DNA of 61,244 nucleotides, from NCBI GenBank assembly GCA_010279815.1, contig QEOQ01000508.1:4575419-4636662 (forward strand), in the 5' to 3' direction. Below are positions 35,419 through 45,416 of the stretch, piece by piece. Position numbers and translations under genes: made by a program. Each line of letters opens with the position of its first letter. Position 1 is the stretch's first letter. The DNA is from Brachionus plicatilis (taxonomy: Eukaryota; Rotifera; Eurotatoria; Ploima; Brachionidae). The notes below the pieces were generated by a model. The model was not told where the DNA came from. It was given only the letters and a program-made list of their open reading frames with translations, and ran no database searches.

Positions 35419-35767
35419 GTAATGTGAAATTTTAGTAGAAAAATCACTGTACAAAAATTAAAAACATTATTAATTTTTTTAATGTGCAAAAATGGTTCTG
35501 TAAACAGTTCAATATTGTACAAATTTGTACAAACGAATTCTAAGCTCTGCAAAAAATCTGTAATTTTTGTAAAATACACACCATAAGAAAATATTTGATT
35601 AAAATATGCAATAAATTGTAGAGTTTTTGCAGAGCTTAGAATTCGTTTCTACAGATAAAATTTGTCCAATATTGTACTGTTTATAGAACCATTTTGGCAC
35701 AAATAGAAAAAAACTAAAACGATTTTACTTTTTGAACTGTAATATTTGTACTAAAATTTTCCATTTG
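35419..35767. mobile_element. Second foldback MITE of the same Mutator-type family, 10-bp duplication
   Basis: A diverged relative of 33859-34209: it shares AATGTGAAATTTTAGTA ends, GCAAAAATGGTTCTG, CAATATTGTACAAATTTGTA and a CTCTGCAAAA core. It is flanked on both sides by GTGTCTTTTT (35409-35418 and 35768-35777). Arms are less well matched than in the first copy, so it is older. Non-coding. Confidence 0.82.
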
Positions 35768-36394
35768 GTGTCTTTTTCGGTATTAATTAGACAACTATTA
35801 GGACCAAAATGTTAAGTTGAAAATTCACCAAAAAAAGTTGCCTTTTCTTCATCAGTCCTGAGTTCATTGATTTGAGAGATTTAAGTAGGAACTATTCCAG
35901 ATGCTTATTAAATTTTTCCACGAATATTTACTTGAAATCAGACTGCATTGTTGGGTAGAAGACTTTTTTAAAAATTCTATGTGCTTGATATGAAATTCTT
36001 TATTTTTTGTTTTTTATTTTTGTTTTTTTTAATAATAATAATGTATCTCCTTACAATAAAAGAAATAAGAGAAAAAACATTAAGTAGACTTTAAGTCATT
36101 AATAAACAAAAAAATTAAATTATGAATAAACTTAACAGAAACCCAAAATGCTCATAATTTTCCTCACCGCTAATTTTGATAAAATTTTCGCTTATTAAAT
36201 AAAAAGACCCTAAACCTCTGCTTACCCGAAACTCTTAACCAGGACTTGGCTCCGGACCTCTTTTACCTAAGACCCTATTCTCGTAAAACGGGCTACTAAT
36301 TTAAATAATTATTTAATAAAATAGCGGAATTTTTATTCAAATAGTGGTGTTTTTTATAAAAATTTATTTAGATTGTTAATATATTGTTATAAGC

Positions 36395-36545
36395 AATTCC
36401 AGGTTAATCTTGTCCAACTTGTTCTATAACTCATTTTTAGAGTGGACAATGTCTTCCGGTGGCCTGTCCCATAAGCCAACTGCACTTTTATTAAAGAAGT
36501 TGAATCTTTGGTTGCAAATTTTTATCACATTGCTTTTATAAAAGG
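36395..36545 (-). pseudogene. Reverse transcriptase C-terminal relic (non-LTR)
   Basis: On the minus strand a short reading gives CNQRFNFFNKSAVGLWDRPP and EDIVHSKNEL before a stop, the conserved QRFNFF..R..N.WN.LP.E.V end of Jockey-like ORF2 proteins. Only this tail is preserved. Confidence 0.6.
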
Positions 36546-36601
36546 TCCAGAATAGGCTAAATTACGTAATTCTACAGTACATCTTAAAACTAACTTCATC
36601 G

Positions 36602-36868
36602 ATTTCTTTCCTCTCCTCTTCCTCTCTTCTTTCTCACTTATTCCTTTCCTCTTCCTTTCCTCTTCCTTTCCTCTTCCTTTCCTCTTCCTTTCCTCTTCCT
36701 TTCCTCTTCCTTTCCTCTTCCTTTCCTCTTCCTTTCCTCTTCCTTTCCTCTTCCTTTCCTCTTCCTCACTTCTTCCTTTCCTCTTCCTTTCCTCTTCCTT
36801 TCCTCTTCCTTTCCTCTTCCTTTCCTCTTCCTTTCCTCTTCCTTTCCTTTCTTCTTCCTTTCTTCTAT
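36602..36868. repeat. 11-bp polypyrimidine minisatellite (CTTCCTTTCCT)n
   Basis: About 20 near-perfect tandem copies of an 11-bp unit (TTCCTTTCCTC phase) form an uninterrupted C/T strand, with one variant patch (CTTCCTCACTTCTTC) near 36760-36777. The purine/pyrimidine asymmetry could support triplex DNA. It follows a left terminus resembling the MITE at 35236-35374, whose interior is also CTC/TTC-rich. Confidence 0.9.
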
Positions 36869-37423
36869 GTCAAATTTATTAAAAAATTAAAAATTAAAAA
36901 AATTCATTTAATTTAAAAGTTATTTAACTGGTCGATAAAAAAATATTAATGTTTTAGAAAGTTAAAGTTTTAGAAACCAAAAATCTTTTTGTCCATCTTT
37001 TTTAATGTGATTTAGATACAACTAGGGCTGGTAGACCGGTTCCATTTTTTAAAACCGGCTTTGAAACCGGCTCTAACAAATGGAACTGGTTTTGAAAAAC
37101 CGGCTTGAAAATTAAGCCGGTTCTAAACCGGCTAACAACCGGCTTGAAGCCGGTTTAGATTTTTTTTCGAAGGTAAATTTATTAAAAAAATATATATTTG
37201 ATAATATGGAAGGATTTCTATGAATCTTACATATGAAAATAATGTTCACCCTAAAAATTACAAAACACGCCAAAAACGTCTAGACTTTCACTCAAAATTC
37301 CTCTCCATATTTAATTCTATGATTCAATTCTAAAATATTTGCTTTTTTGAAAAATTTTTCTTTGAATATCATTTAAAAAATATAATCAAAAATTACAAAA
37401 ATTTAAAATTGTTTAAATATAAA

Positions 37424-37774
37424 ATGTCACAAGCTGAATCTATTTTTTTGGAATCATCTTCAGTATCAAATGAAGATGAAAGGGCGAATACACAAGAAAA
37501 TAATATATCACAAAGTGATTCTACAATTAAGTCTCCAATGAAGAGAAGACGAAATGAAAGTAAGATATGGGATCATTGCATTGTATTAGCAGACGTGAGT
37601 AAAAAATGTAATGTTGAATTTTGTTCTCAAAAATGGAAGGCTTCAACTGGTAATTCAAACATCATAGATCATTTGGAAAGATATCATTCGTTCATAATAA
37701 GACCTAAGAATTCAAATGAACAAACGGCGCATATAAATGAAAATACCCAAAAACATAACAGTCGATCAAAATAA
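37424..37774 (+). pseudogene. hAT transposase N-terminal piece with BED-type zinc finger
   Basis: A reading from ATG 37424 (MSQAESIFLE...) has a Ser/Glu-rich leader, a basic KRRRNE patch and a degenerate BED finger (W..C, then CNVEFC, then SNIIDHLERYH). This is the normal N-terminus of hAT transposases. The frame ends at 37774, and the region up to 38004 is broken. Confidence 0.75.
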
Positions 37775-38003
37775 AAGAACAAAAGCCTTGTAAGATTGTA
37801 TTGTTGAATCTTTTCAATCATTTTCAATTGTTAATTCTAAGGCTTTTTGAAATTCTGTTATATAATGGATAACCGTTATGTGGTTCCAGAAAGACAATAT
37901 CTCGTCTATTGGATAATGAATTTGAAAATTCAATAATCTAGCTTAAAGCCTAAATTAGTAGCTTAGACTCTTTGGTAAATATATTTCTTAATTTGAAAGT
38001 TTT

Positions 38004-38685
38004 TTGATAAGAGAAATATCTAAATTTAATTTTTTAAAGGTTAACCTATCAACAGACGGTTGGTTCTCTTTGGGAAACGAACCCTATATGACCGTTAATT
38101 GTTTTTTCATTGACAACGAATGGGTAAAGAAAATATTTGTTCTCGATTTTTTTATTTTTCCACATCCACACGATGAATTGCATATATGCGATTCTTTAAA
38201 AAATGTATATTTTCCAAACAAATCTTCACAAAGAATTATTTTTTATTACTACTTTCATATCTTTAAGACTCTAAACGAATTTGATTTTAAATCACAAAGT
38301 TCTGTCAATAACTACAGACAATGCACCAAATATGGTTAGTGGAAAGGAATACTTACAAGCTGATCATACAATAAATTCAATCATTCACATGCGATGTTCG
38401 GCTCATATCTTAAATTTAGCTGTAAAATATGGCCTCGACTGTAAAGAAATAAGTCAATCGATTTCAAAAATAAGATATGTTTGTAAAAAGGTTAATGTGT
38501 CTTCGAAATTGGAAGCCGATTTAACAGCTCACCAGAATGCGTGTAAAGAAAAAGAATTGTCAGTGTCGCTTGACATTGAAATCAGATGGAATTCGACTTT
38601 TGACATGAAAGATACAGCAATGAAAATCTTTGACTCAATTTCAAAAGACTTAAACGATGAGAAACCAGAAGAAATATACTCTTAG
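38004..38685 (+). pseudogene. hAT transposase core fragments in two frames
   Basis: Frame one (38004-38280) contains LSTDGWFSLGNEPYMTVN. A shift near 38281 leads to frame two with ITTDNAPNMV, RCSAHILNLAVKYG and IRWNSTFDM. These are the catalytic-domain landmarks of hAT transposases (TDNA.NM, CAAH..NL, RWNS). The C-terminal dimerisation region is absent, apparently lost to the insertion that follows. Confidence 0.8.
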
Positions 38686-38689
38686 ATTT

Positions 38690-39005
38690 AGAAGATTTTA
38701 ACAACTTTCAGTGTTGTGCTTCTATTAGCCACCTGATTTGAGTTCATCGCCAAATCGTTACTCTGGATGGTTGTTACCATTCATCTAAAAAATGGAGCCT
38801 GACATTAGAACAGCGATTATCTTCCCATGGGAAACGTGTCAGGACTCGCGAGTCAAGGGGACTATAAATAATGACGTCGAAAGACGTAAGTAGCGAGTAT
38901 AAAAAACTCTGTTATAAGCAGCAATGCTTCCGCAAGCTAACCAAATAACTTGGGATGTTCTACAAGAGGTTAGACTTGTCGCAGAAAAACTATACTACTA
39001 CTACT
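38690..39005 (+). mobile_element. Insertion inside the hAT element ending in (CTA)n; LINE 3' end or SINE
   Basis: About 315 bp of less AT-rich sequence breaks the transposase and ends in a CTACTACTACTA tail at 38991-39004 just before the hAT subterminal repeats. It has no ORF. A simple trinucleotide tail suggests retroposition (SINE or 5'-truncated LINE). No target duplication could be fixed. Confidence 0.45.
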
Positions 39006-39199
39006 AAAATCGGCTTTAAAAACCGGCTCCATTTATTAAAACCTGCTTTAAAACCGGCTTTAATTTAAAGCCGGTTTTAATAAAAAACCGAGTTGAAGCT
39101 GGTTTCATCGAGCTGGTCTACCAGCCCTAGATACAACAAGTTTCGATATAACGAGCATGATAATTTCCGTCCGACTTGCTCGTTATATCGAGATTCGAC

Positions 39200-39415
39200 T
39201 GTATTCCCAATTCAGCAGTTAGATCTATTTTGAAGCTGAAATATGATACCTCCTCCAATATTATGCACCAACAGGCCTTCAATAAACTTAAACTACTAAC
39301 AGTTTCAAATCGACTCTTTAAGTTGAGCGAGAAATGTCAGGGCAGGATTGAGTCATTCTGTTCCACTGGTCGTCGTCAGACTGGTAAAAGAATATAGAGA
39401 AGGTTTCGAATCAAT
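39200..39415 (+). pseudogene. Reverse transcriptase C-terminal relic (non-LTR), plus strand
   Basis: The reading VRSILKLKYDTSSNIMHQQA.. NKLKLLTVSNRLF is the same block found at 56450-56910 on the other strand (VRSILKLKF..., NKLKLIIVSN). After a stop the frame resumes with REGFES, also part of this tail. It belongs to a Jockey-like ORF2 C-terminus. Confidence 0.65.
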
Positions 39416-39417
39416 AT

Positions 39418-39535
39418 CGTTTGATTGAGCTTCAAATTCATCCACTCCCAACACATTCCAGCCATTGACTACAGTGTTTGTGAAGAAGTTGTATCGCTGT
39501 GCACAATTCTTATTCTTTCAAGTATGGACATTTTG
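39418..39535 (-). pseudogene. Reverse transcriptase C-terminal relic (non-LTR), minus strand
   Basis: Minus-strand reading NCAQRYNFFTNTVVNGWN followed by VDEFEAQSND is the QRYNFF..RVVN.WN tail of a Jockey-like element. It abuts the plus-strand relic at 39200-39415 in convergent orientation. Confidence 0.55.
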
Positions 39536-39986
39536 ATCCAATGTTTTATCTAAATGCATACATTTGAAACTCACTTAGGAAACTTATTTAAGAAACGTTT
39601 TTAAAATAAGAAAAATCTAAGGCTAAATCACAACAACATTTAAAAATTTCAAATAAATTGTTATTGTCTAGTGAAAAAGTCTAAAAATATTTAATAATTT
39701 ATATTAAAATATTGTCTAATTTTTAGGAGTTCAACAGATGGTAAAATATTGTTTTCCAAGGTGTTGATGTAGACAAACTGATTAATTCGTCCTGTATAAA
39801 TGTTGCATGTACCAGTGCCTTTGTAAGAAATGCATCTCCAGAAAACGGCTGAAGAATCTCCACCGTTTTGTAACCTTGGTATACAGAACTTCGGATGAAA
39901 CTTAACTTTTTTTGAAGTATAAGATGGTATATCGCATTATGAAGCTTTAAGTGTTTTTCGATGACTTGAAGACACTCAAATGAGAC

Positions 39987-40328
39987 GGCATTGTGAAATT
40001 TGGTACAAAAAACAAAAACAAAATATTAAAAATTCCAAAGCTTAAGTTCTGAAGGACCAAAACATGTTCTGTAAATTGTAGCAGTTGATACATCCTTTGT
40101 ACCACCAATATATTGATTCTGCAAAACTCTGCAATAAATCTGCAAAACTCAGAAAATAGTAAAATGGGGATGCTACATTATATTAAAAATCTAATTCAAC
40201 TTTAAGTGGTGGTACAAAGGATGTATCAGCTGCTACAATTTACATAACATGTTTTGCTCCTTCAGAACCTGAGCTTTGGCATTTTTTTATATTTTGTATT
40301 TGTTTTTTGTACCAAATTTCACAATGCC
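39987..40328. mobile_element. Foldback MITE, second Mutator-like family
   Basis: Inverted ends GGCATTGTGAAATTTGGTAC / complementary GTACCAAATTTCACAATGCC, with arms of about 110-120 bp containing ACATGTT..TGTAAATTGTAGC and TTTGTACCACCA. Flanks read AATGAGAC on the left and AATAAGAC on the right, an 8-bp duplication with one mismatch. The terminal GTGAAATTT is shared with the 33859 family. Non-coding. A fragment of the same family lies at 55145-55280. Confidence 0.78.
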
Positions 40329-40643
40329 AATAAGACCAACTTTTGAGTGAGTCGTAAAAAAGTCCAAAAAATTTTTTTTAACCCCCCCCTTATGCAGATA
40401 TGGGTACCATACTGCAATAGCATGTTTTATTATTTTATTAAAATAAATTTATTTGGATTTAAAAAAAATAAGAAAAAAAAAGAAATAGTATCATTCATGG
40501 ATTAAACATTTTGAATTTAAACATACACGACAAACTCTAGCCTAAAATCAATGATCGAACAAAAGCACAATTATCAGGCATAAAAAAACAAAAAAATTTT
40601 TAGGAAGACTAAAAAAAAAAAAGCTCTATCAAAACGCCAAAGC

Positions 40644-43600
40644 CTAAAATATTCGGCTTGTGTAGCTGTTGAAATAGCCGTCTTTGCTCTTGCTTCTCGA
40701 CATAGGCTTAGAAGTATTTTCAGTGAGCGTCGTTTGATCATCAGCACTAGACTTGAGAACCAACAAGTCCATGTCGACCGCTTGGGAAAAAGGCATTTCT
40801 TCATTAGTCATTTTGTCTATGTAGACTCGGCGCTCTAAATTGATCCAATTTTTGGCCAGCGCCGACTTCAAGCTCATGTTTTTGCCAGTGGTCGACTTGC
40901 GAACACACACCACGCGAAATTTGCCCCTTGCCGAATTGTGTCTGTCCAAATCGTCGCACGTCAACGCCAAACACTTGTCATACGCTTCCTTCAGACCAAT
41001 GATCTTCTCGAAGGCAACATAGGTGCCATTGTCGGTGTTGATCAGCTTCTTGTGACTAGCCACATTGACCGGTACAACTTGTTGTGTGAACAAGTCAACA
41101 ATGAAGCGTATGCAAAGGGTTTTTATATTTTTGACAAAATTTCTATCAGTCTGTTCGACAGTGAGCTTGAACGAGGGCCTAAAATTTTTGTCTCCTATTT
41201 TTATAAGATTTTGATCGATAGCCTCGACCATGGTGAGCTTTTTGCCAGTGCGTCCATCCACATACATTGTCGTGTTCACGTCAAATATTCCCGTCTCGAC
41301 CGCTTCACTCAAGCTCAAATACTCCCTTCGGACCGGGTCCAAAACAGACAATATCTTGAGCTCGGAACCAAGTTCTATGCGGCTCGTTTCCAAAAAGTCC
41401 ACACTGGCCTTGGCCGAGTCAAGTGTCCGGCTGCTTCGCACACTCTGCGCTCGTCTCCTCGACGCCAGCCGGTCCACATTGCTCTCGACCAAAATAAATC
41501 CGGCGTTCATGGCATCGTTGATGCTCAACGTTTGATTGGTGAGCGAATTTTTAAAATTTCCCTCTCGAAAATTGATCAGGCCAAACTTGACCGCATCGTC
41601 CACTTTAATGTACTTGCCACTGAGCACGTCCTGAACGGAGACTATGCGCGCCGAGAACGGCTCCATCCTTGACCTCGCGTCCACACTTTTGGCTCTTGGC
41701 CTCGCCTCGTCCTCTTCTTCGTCGGTCTCCGCTCCTCTACTCGACTTGCTGCGAGGAGCAGGCGAAGAAGACGACTGAAGTCGCATCCACCTCCTAACAC
41801 TAGTCTCCATCAAGTCAAGGTCAATGAGCTTGGCCCTGATGAAACCGTGCTCAATGGCCTCGTCCATCGTCAACAATTTTCCTTGTAGAAAATTTTTGTA
41901 TGTGCCGTTGTTGAACACCCCGGTCTTGATCGCATCCGTCAGAGAATACATGGTGGTTTTTCTCGGGTCGTAGACACAGTCCACAATGTAGCTTTTGCGG
42001 CTGTGCGCCAAAAAACAACTTTTAAAATCGACCATTTTCCTCGGCTCACAGCTGACCAGACCTTTGACCACTGCGTCCTTTAGCAGCATATAGTTGCCGC
42101 TAGCTGGGTCTAGCACTCTAACCGGGTCGTTGAGCAGCACACCGGTCTCCAATGCCTCGCTCACGCACACGTACGAATCGCTTGCTCTGTCAAATATGCC
42201 AAAGTCGGGCCCGTTCGCTTTGGACACGCTCACCGGGGTGTACAAGTCGGCAACGGTGTCTCGGTTGAATTTTTTCAGCTTGTTCTCTTTGCGCTTGGCA
42301 TAGTCGTCCAACGTTTGTTTTATGTGAGCAAAAGTTATTAATTTGGCGTGAAAGTAGCCGTTTCTAAAGGCTTCATTGAACGTGTAGCATTTATTTAGAA
42401 ATTTGACAATTTGTTTTGATTTGTCGACGAGTTTTTTTTGGACGGCTTCGGCCAGGCTAATTTTTCGGCTATTTGCCAGAACGTAATCGACCACATAGAC
42501 GCCGTGCTCGTCGAATAGAACATTTTGATCGTTGAGTCTGAGCAGGCCTTTTTTGAGTGCGTCATAAAGCGAATAGGAGTGGCGGTTGTGTGCGATGTCG
42601 ACGATGTCGGCGACGGTGCCGTCGGCGGTGTTGTAGAGGCGGTGTTTTAGGACCCGGTCGAAGCGGATGTAGCGGCCGTTGGAAGACTTTTTGTACAGTA
42701 GAGTGTTGACAATGTCCAAATGGAGCTGGCCGCTTGGTGTCGAATCGACGGAGAGGGTGTCGGCGAGATGCGGCCTCGGCGCGTCCACTTCCTCGTCCGG
42801 AAGAGACTCGTAGGTTTGAGTGAAGCTCTTCAGAGTCGAGGTTAGACGCGGCTCGTCCTCTCCGATCTCGTCGTAATCGCAAAAACTCTTCGCCACACTC
42901 GACTCATGCTCGGTTTGTTTGAGGCGAATTTTTCCTCTCTGAACGGCCTTCAACAGACTCATCGATTGACCGCTCGCCGAGTCCACGTACTCGTTTGTGT
43001 GCGCATTGAATATCTGCAGGAAGAGAGCTTTTTTGAGGCTGACAAAAGCCGCCTTGTCCGAGTCGTACACTTCGCCGATGCAGTAGCGTCCGTAAGGGTT
43101 GTACTTAAGTCCCGATTGTTCCAGGATGGCCTCGGGTATGTGCTGGCCCTTGGGCTCTCCTTTCTCTTCAAACTGGCCGTATTCAGCCAAAGACTGGGCA
43201 TCGTGCTCAGAGATGGTGGCCTCGGTGTGTTGAGATGGCGGTGAAGATGCTGGTGGCGATGGAGGTGATGATGGAGGTGGTGATGGAGGTGGTGATGGTG
43301 GCAATGGCAGCTTCGGGTCTTTGCACAATTTGAACACATTCGAAGCAATTATAGACTTGAGTAAATCCAAGTTAATTATTTCACAAGAAATGTAGCTTTT
43401 CTCAATTGCTTTGATTATATCAATGTGTTTTTTCTTGAAGTAAGTGGATCTTTCTTTGTTAATGATTTCATTTTGAAATGCTGACTTGAGGCCAATTTTG
43501 CGTTTGGTGCGGGGCTCGACCACATAATTGACCAGGAGAAGAAATTCATTTTTGAATACGGAACAACTTTGGTCGTACTTGAATTCGAAGTTGTTCAACG

Positions 43601-45416
43601 GATGAAAAAATTTAATCAGCCCATTTTCTATAGCCTCGACGACAGAATAGTCTTGTTGACTGTGTGTGTCAACAATGCGCTCGTCCGGCCTGATCAAATT
43701 GTGCTCAATGGCTTCTCTAAGCTGATACATCTCTTTGCTCTTGGTGTCCACAATTTTCATGGACTGTTGTATCAAATATTCATTGAATTGATTGTACTTG
43801 GCCCTCTTGCCCAGCAGTTTGCTTTTTATTTTTGACATGACACTCTTGCGGCTCATGGTAGACAATTTGTCCACCGACTTTACATCGTAGGCAGACGCCG
43901 AGCGAAATTTTGCTGCAGCGGTACTTCGCTTCGGCGACACTGAATGCGACTTGAGCAATTTGCTCGGCCCAGTGTCCACTCTAGACTGTCTGTCCAGAGA
44001 CTGCGCCGGCGACTCAGTCGGGCCGCAATCCGAGGCCAGATCGCCTTGGTTCGAATCAGTGATTGTGGTCTTCAAGTATCCTTTGTCGTAGGCGTCCAGC
44101 AAAGACATGGTCTGACCGGTGAGCGGGTCGTGAAATTCCGATTCTGCATAGTCCAGAAGTCCGCAATTGATGGCCTCGGCTAAGCTCATCTCTTTGTTCT
44201 GCACGGGGTCAAGGACACCATTGATGACCAGGTACTGGTAGCCCTCGTCGACTTTGTGCTCGACTCTTTCGGGCTTGAGCATGGCCAGGCCTTTTTCGAC
44301 GGCCTCGTGCAGACACATCTTTTTGCCGTTGTACAAGTCCACATAGAACTGTTTGTCCTTGCTCAATATGCCCAGATCGAGTGCCTGTCTGAGCGTTATC
44401 TGGACGCCTGACGACGGATCGAACATGCTCTTCAGGTCCAAATAGCTGACTGAGTTGGAGTGGTCGTCGATTTGGCTCTGGTCGTAGTTGGTGTTCAGCT
44501 CGTCTCTCATGACTATGTAATTTTTGGCCAGCGCTTCGAACAGACTTATGGGCTTGTTTAGTTTGGTGTCGAAAAAAGTCCTGTTTTTGACGTCGATCAG
44601 ACCGATTTGACAAGCGGCCTCAAAGTCAAACTTGTTGCCGGTGTTCAGGTCGAGAGCGTACAGTACATGCTGCTCAAACGTCAGGCTGTCGGGCATGATG
44701 ATCAAATTTTTGGCCAACGCGTCACCAAAATCGATCACGTGACTGGTTGACGCGTGCTCCAAGATGCGACACGAGGCCGGATCGGACACAAAGCCGGCCA
44801 TGACCTCGTCGTCGAACTTCTTAATCATTTTGTTTATGCTCACCGACTTGGTCCGGTCGAACACGAACACCCCATTGACCCGAGTCAACTCCATGGGCTC
44901 CTCGTCTCCCATTCCGTACGTGTGTGTCTCGGTCTTTTTCAGCAGACCGATTGTGTCCGGATTTTTTTGTTCGGTCAAGGTCTCGGTCACTTTTTCGGTG
45001 ATCTCTCCCACAATGTGTCCCTGGATCAGGTCGGAGTCGAATGCGTCGCCCAAGTCGATGTCTTTGCCTTGGACAGAGTCCACATAGACCTTGGCTTTGT
45101 TGTCGACAATGCCCAAGTAGATGGCCTGGCTGATGGGCACCAGCCGCTCCCTGTTTTGCGGGTCTCTGGCCGACACTAGCGACACTTGCTGTGACACTTT
45201 GATGCGCTCGACGACCAAGGCCTCCGGTCTTTGGTCGATGGCTAATCGCAGGAAGCCATTTTTTTCCGCCTCGGTTATCGAGTAGTGTCGATTCTCTGCC
45301 GGGTTGAAGTACAAGTAGGTGCTCGTGTTGAACAGTCCCTGGTTGATGGCTTGTTTGATGGGAACGAACTCTTGCTTAAAAGGCTCAAAGGCGTCCAGTA
45401 TGGTTATTTTTTTCAT
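40644..45416 (-). CDS. Large plakin-repeat protein (1590 codons), single exon; separate gene or further plakin exon
   Basis: The reading is made almost wholly of plectin/plakin repeats of about 38 aa: a 'DP.tg..lsl.eAi..Gli' pattern recurring from residue 1 to about 1530. It is interrupted by Ser/Arg-rich linkers (near 460-540 and around 1220) and a proline-rich stretch of PPSPP units near 710. The C-terminus (SRSKSKDGYFNSYTSRIF) is basic. In plakins such repeats bind intermediate filaments or act as protein-docking modules. ATG 45416 is the first Met; immediately before it lies CACTTTAG|G, a possible 3' splice site, so it could be an internal exon. A TATA-like TATATATA lies about 110 bp upstream (minus strand). 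The preceding plakin exon donor (phase 1) does not match this acceptor phase. No spectrin repeat, GAS2 or EF-hand is present. The exon is GC-rich. Confidence 0.85.
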   Translation of the reverse strand: MKKITILDAFEPFKQEFVPIKQAINQGLFNTSTYLYFNPAENRHYSITEAEKNGFLRLAIDQRPEALVVERIKVSQQVSLVSARDPQNRERLVPISQAIYLGIVDNKAKVYVDSVQGKDIDLGDAFDSDLIQGHIVGEITEKVTETLTEQKNPDTIGLLKKTETHTYGMGDEEPMELTRVNGVFVFDRTKSVSINKMIKKFDDEVMAGFVSDPASCRILEHASTSHVIDFGDALAKNLIIMPDSLTFEQHVLYALDLNTGNKFDFEAACQIGLIDVKNRTFFDTKLNKPISLFEALAKNYIVMRDELNTNYDQSQIDDHSNSVSYLDLKSMFDPSSGVQITLRQALDLGILSKDKQFYVDLYNGKKMCLHEAVEKGLAMLKPERVEHKVDEGYQYLVINGVLDPVQNKEMSLAEAINCGLLDYAESEFHDPLTGQTMSLLDAYDKGYLKTTITDSNQGDLASDCGPTESPAQSLDRQSRVDTGPSKLLKSHSVSPKRSTAAAKFRSASAYDVKSVDKLSTMSRKSVMSKIKSKLLGKRAKYNQFNEYLIQQSMKIVDTKSKEMYQLREAIEHNLIRPDERIVDTHSQQDYSVVEAIENGLIKFFHPLNNFEFKYDQSCSVFKNEFLLLVNYVVEPRTKRKIGLKSAFQNEIINKERSTYFKKKHIDIIKAIEKSYISCEIINLDLLKSIIASNVFKLCKDPKLPLPPSPPPSPPPSSPPSPPASSPPSQHTEATISEHDAQSLAEYGQFEEKGEPKGQHIPEAILEQSGLKYNPYGRYCIGEVYDSDKAAFVSLKKALFLQIFNAHTNEYVDSASGQSMSLLKAVQRGKIRLKQTEHESSVAKSFCDYDEIGEDEPRLTSTLKSFTQTYESLPDEEVDAPRPHLADTLSVDSTPSGQLHLDIVNTLLYKKSSNGRYIRFDRVLKHRLYNTADGTVADIVDIAHNRHSYSLYDALKKGLLRLNDQNVLFDEHGVYVVDYVLANSRKISLAEAVQKKLVDKSKQIVKFLNKCYTFNEAFRNGYFHAKLITFAHIKQTLDDYAKRKENKLKKFNRDTVADLYTPVSVSKANGPDFGIFDRASDSYVCVSEALETGVLLNDPVRVLDPASGNYMLLKDAVVKGLVSCEPRKMVDFKSCFLAHSRKSYIVDCVYDPRKTTMYSLTDAIKTGVFNNGTYKNFLQGKLLTMDEAIEHGFIRAKLIDLDLMETSVRRWMRLQSSSSPAPRSKSSRGAETDEEEDEARPRAKSVDARSRMEPFSARIVSVQDVLSGKYIKVDDAVKFGLINFREGNFKNSLTNQTLSINDAMNAGFILVESNVDRLASRRRAQSVRSSRTLDSAKASVDFLETSRIELGSELKILSVLDPVRREYLSLSEAVETGIFDVNTTMYVDGRTGKKLTMVEAIDQNLIKIGDKNFRPSFKLTVEQTDRNFVKNIKTLCIRFIVDLFTQQVVPVNVASHKKLINTDNGTYVAFEKIIGLKEAYDKCLALTCDDLDRHNSARGKFRVVCVRKSTTGKNMSLKSALAKNWINLERRVYIDKMTNEEMPFSQAVDMDLLVLKSSADDQTTLTENTSKPMSRSKSKDGYFNSYTSRIF

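Larger units (their letters stand above)
37023..39129 (+). mobile_element. hAT transposon remnant with 8-bp target-site duplication
   Basis: A 2107-bp element bounded by TAGGGCTGGTAGACC / GGTCTACCAGCCCTA and an exact 8-bp duplication GATACAAC (37015-37022 and 39130-39137), the hAT signature. The subterminal regions (37030-37165 and 39007-39120) are packed with AACCGG/CCGGTT motifs in both orientations, likely transposase-binding repeats. The interior holds plus-strand BED-finger and transposase fragments (annotated separately) and a further insertion at about 38690-39005. It is dead but its boundaries are well kept. Confidence 0.9.
36880..39202. mobile_element. Decayed pogo/Tigger-like element end, split by the hAT insertion
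   Basis: The right end at 39138-39202 reads, on the minus strand, TACAGTCGAATCTCGATATAACGAG, which matches the remembered CAGTCGAA..TCGATATAACG consensus of Tigger/pogo TIRs next to a TA dinucleotide. A second inverted TCGATATAACGAG-like motif lies about 35 bp inside. The sequence left of the hAT element (up to 37022) should be its continuation, since the hAT duplication GATACAAC joins the two sides. I cannot find the opposite TIR, so the left boundary given is approximate. Confidence 0.45.

Noticed and set aside
40840..45180. Plus-strand open readings opposite the plakin-repeat ORF
   Set aside because: They show no family motif and follow repeat periodicity of the sense strand; the same applies opposite 52692-55092 and 57629-60550.
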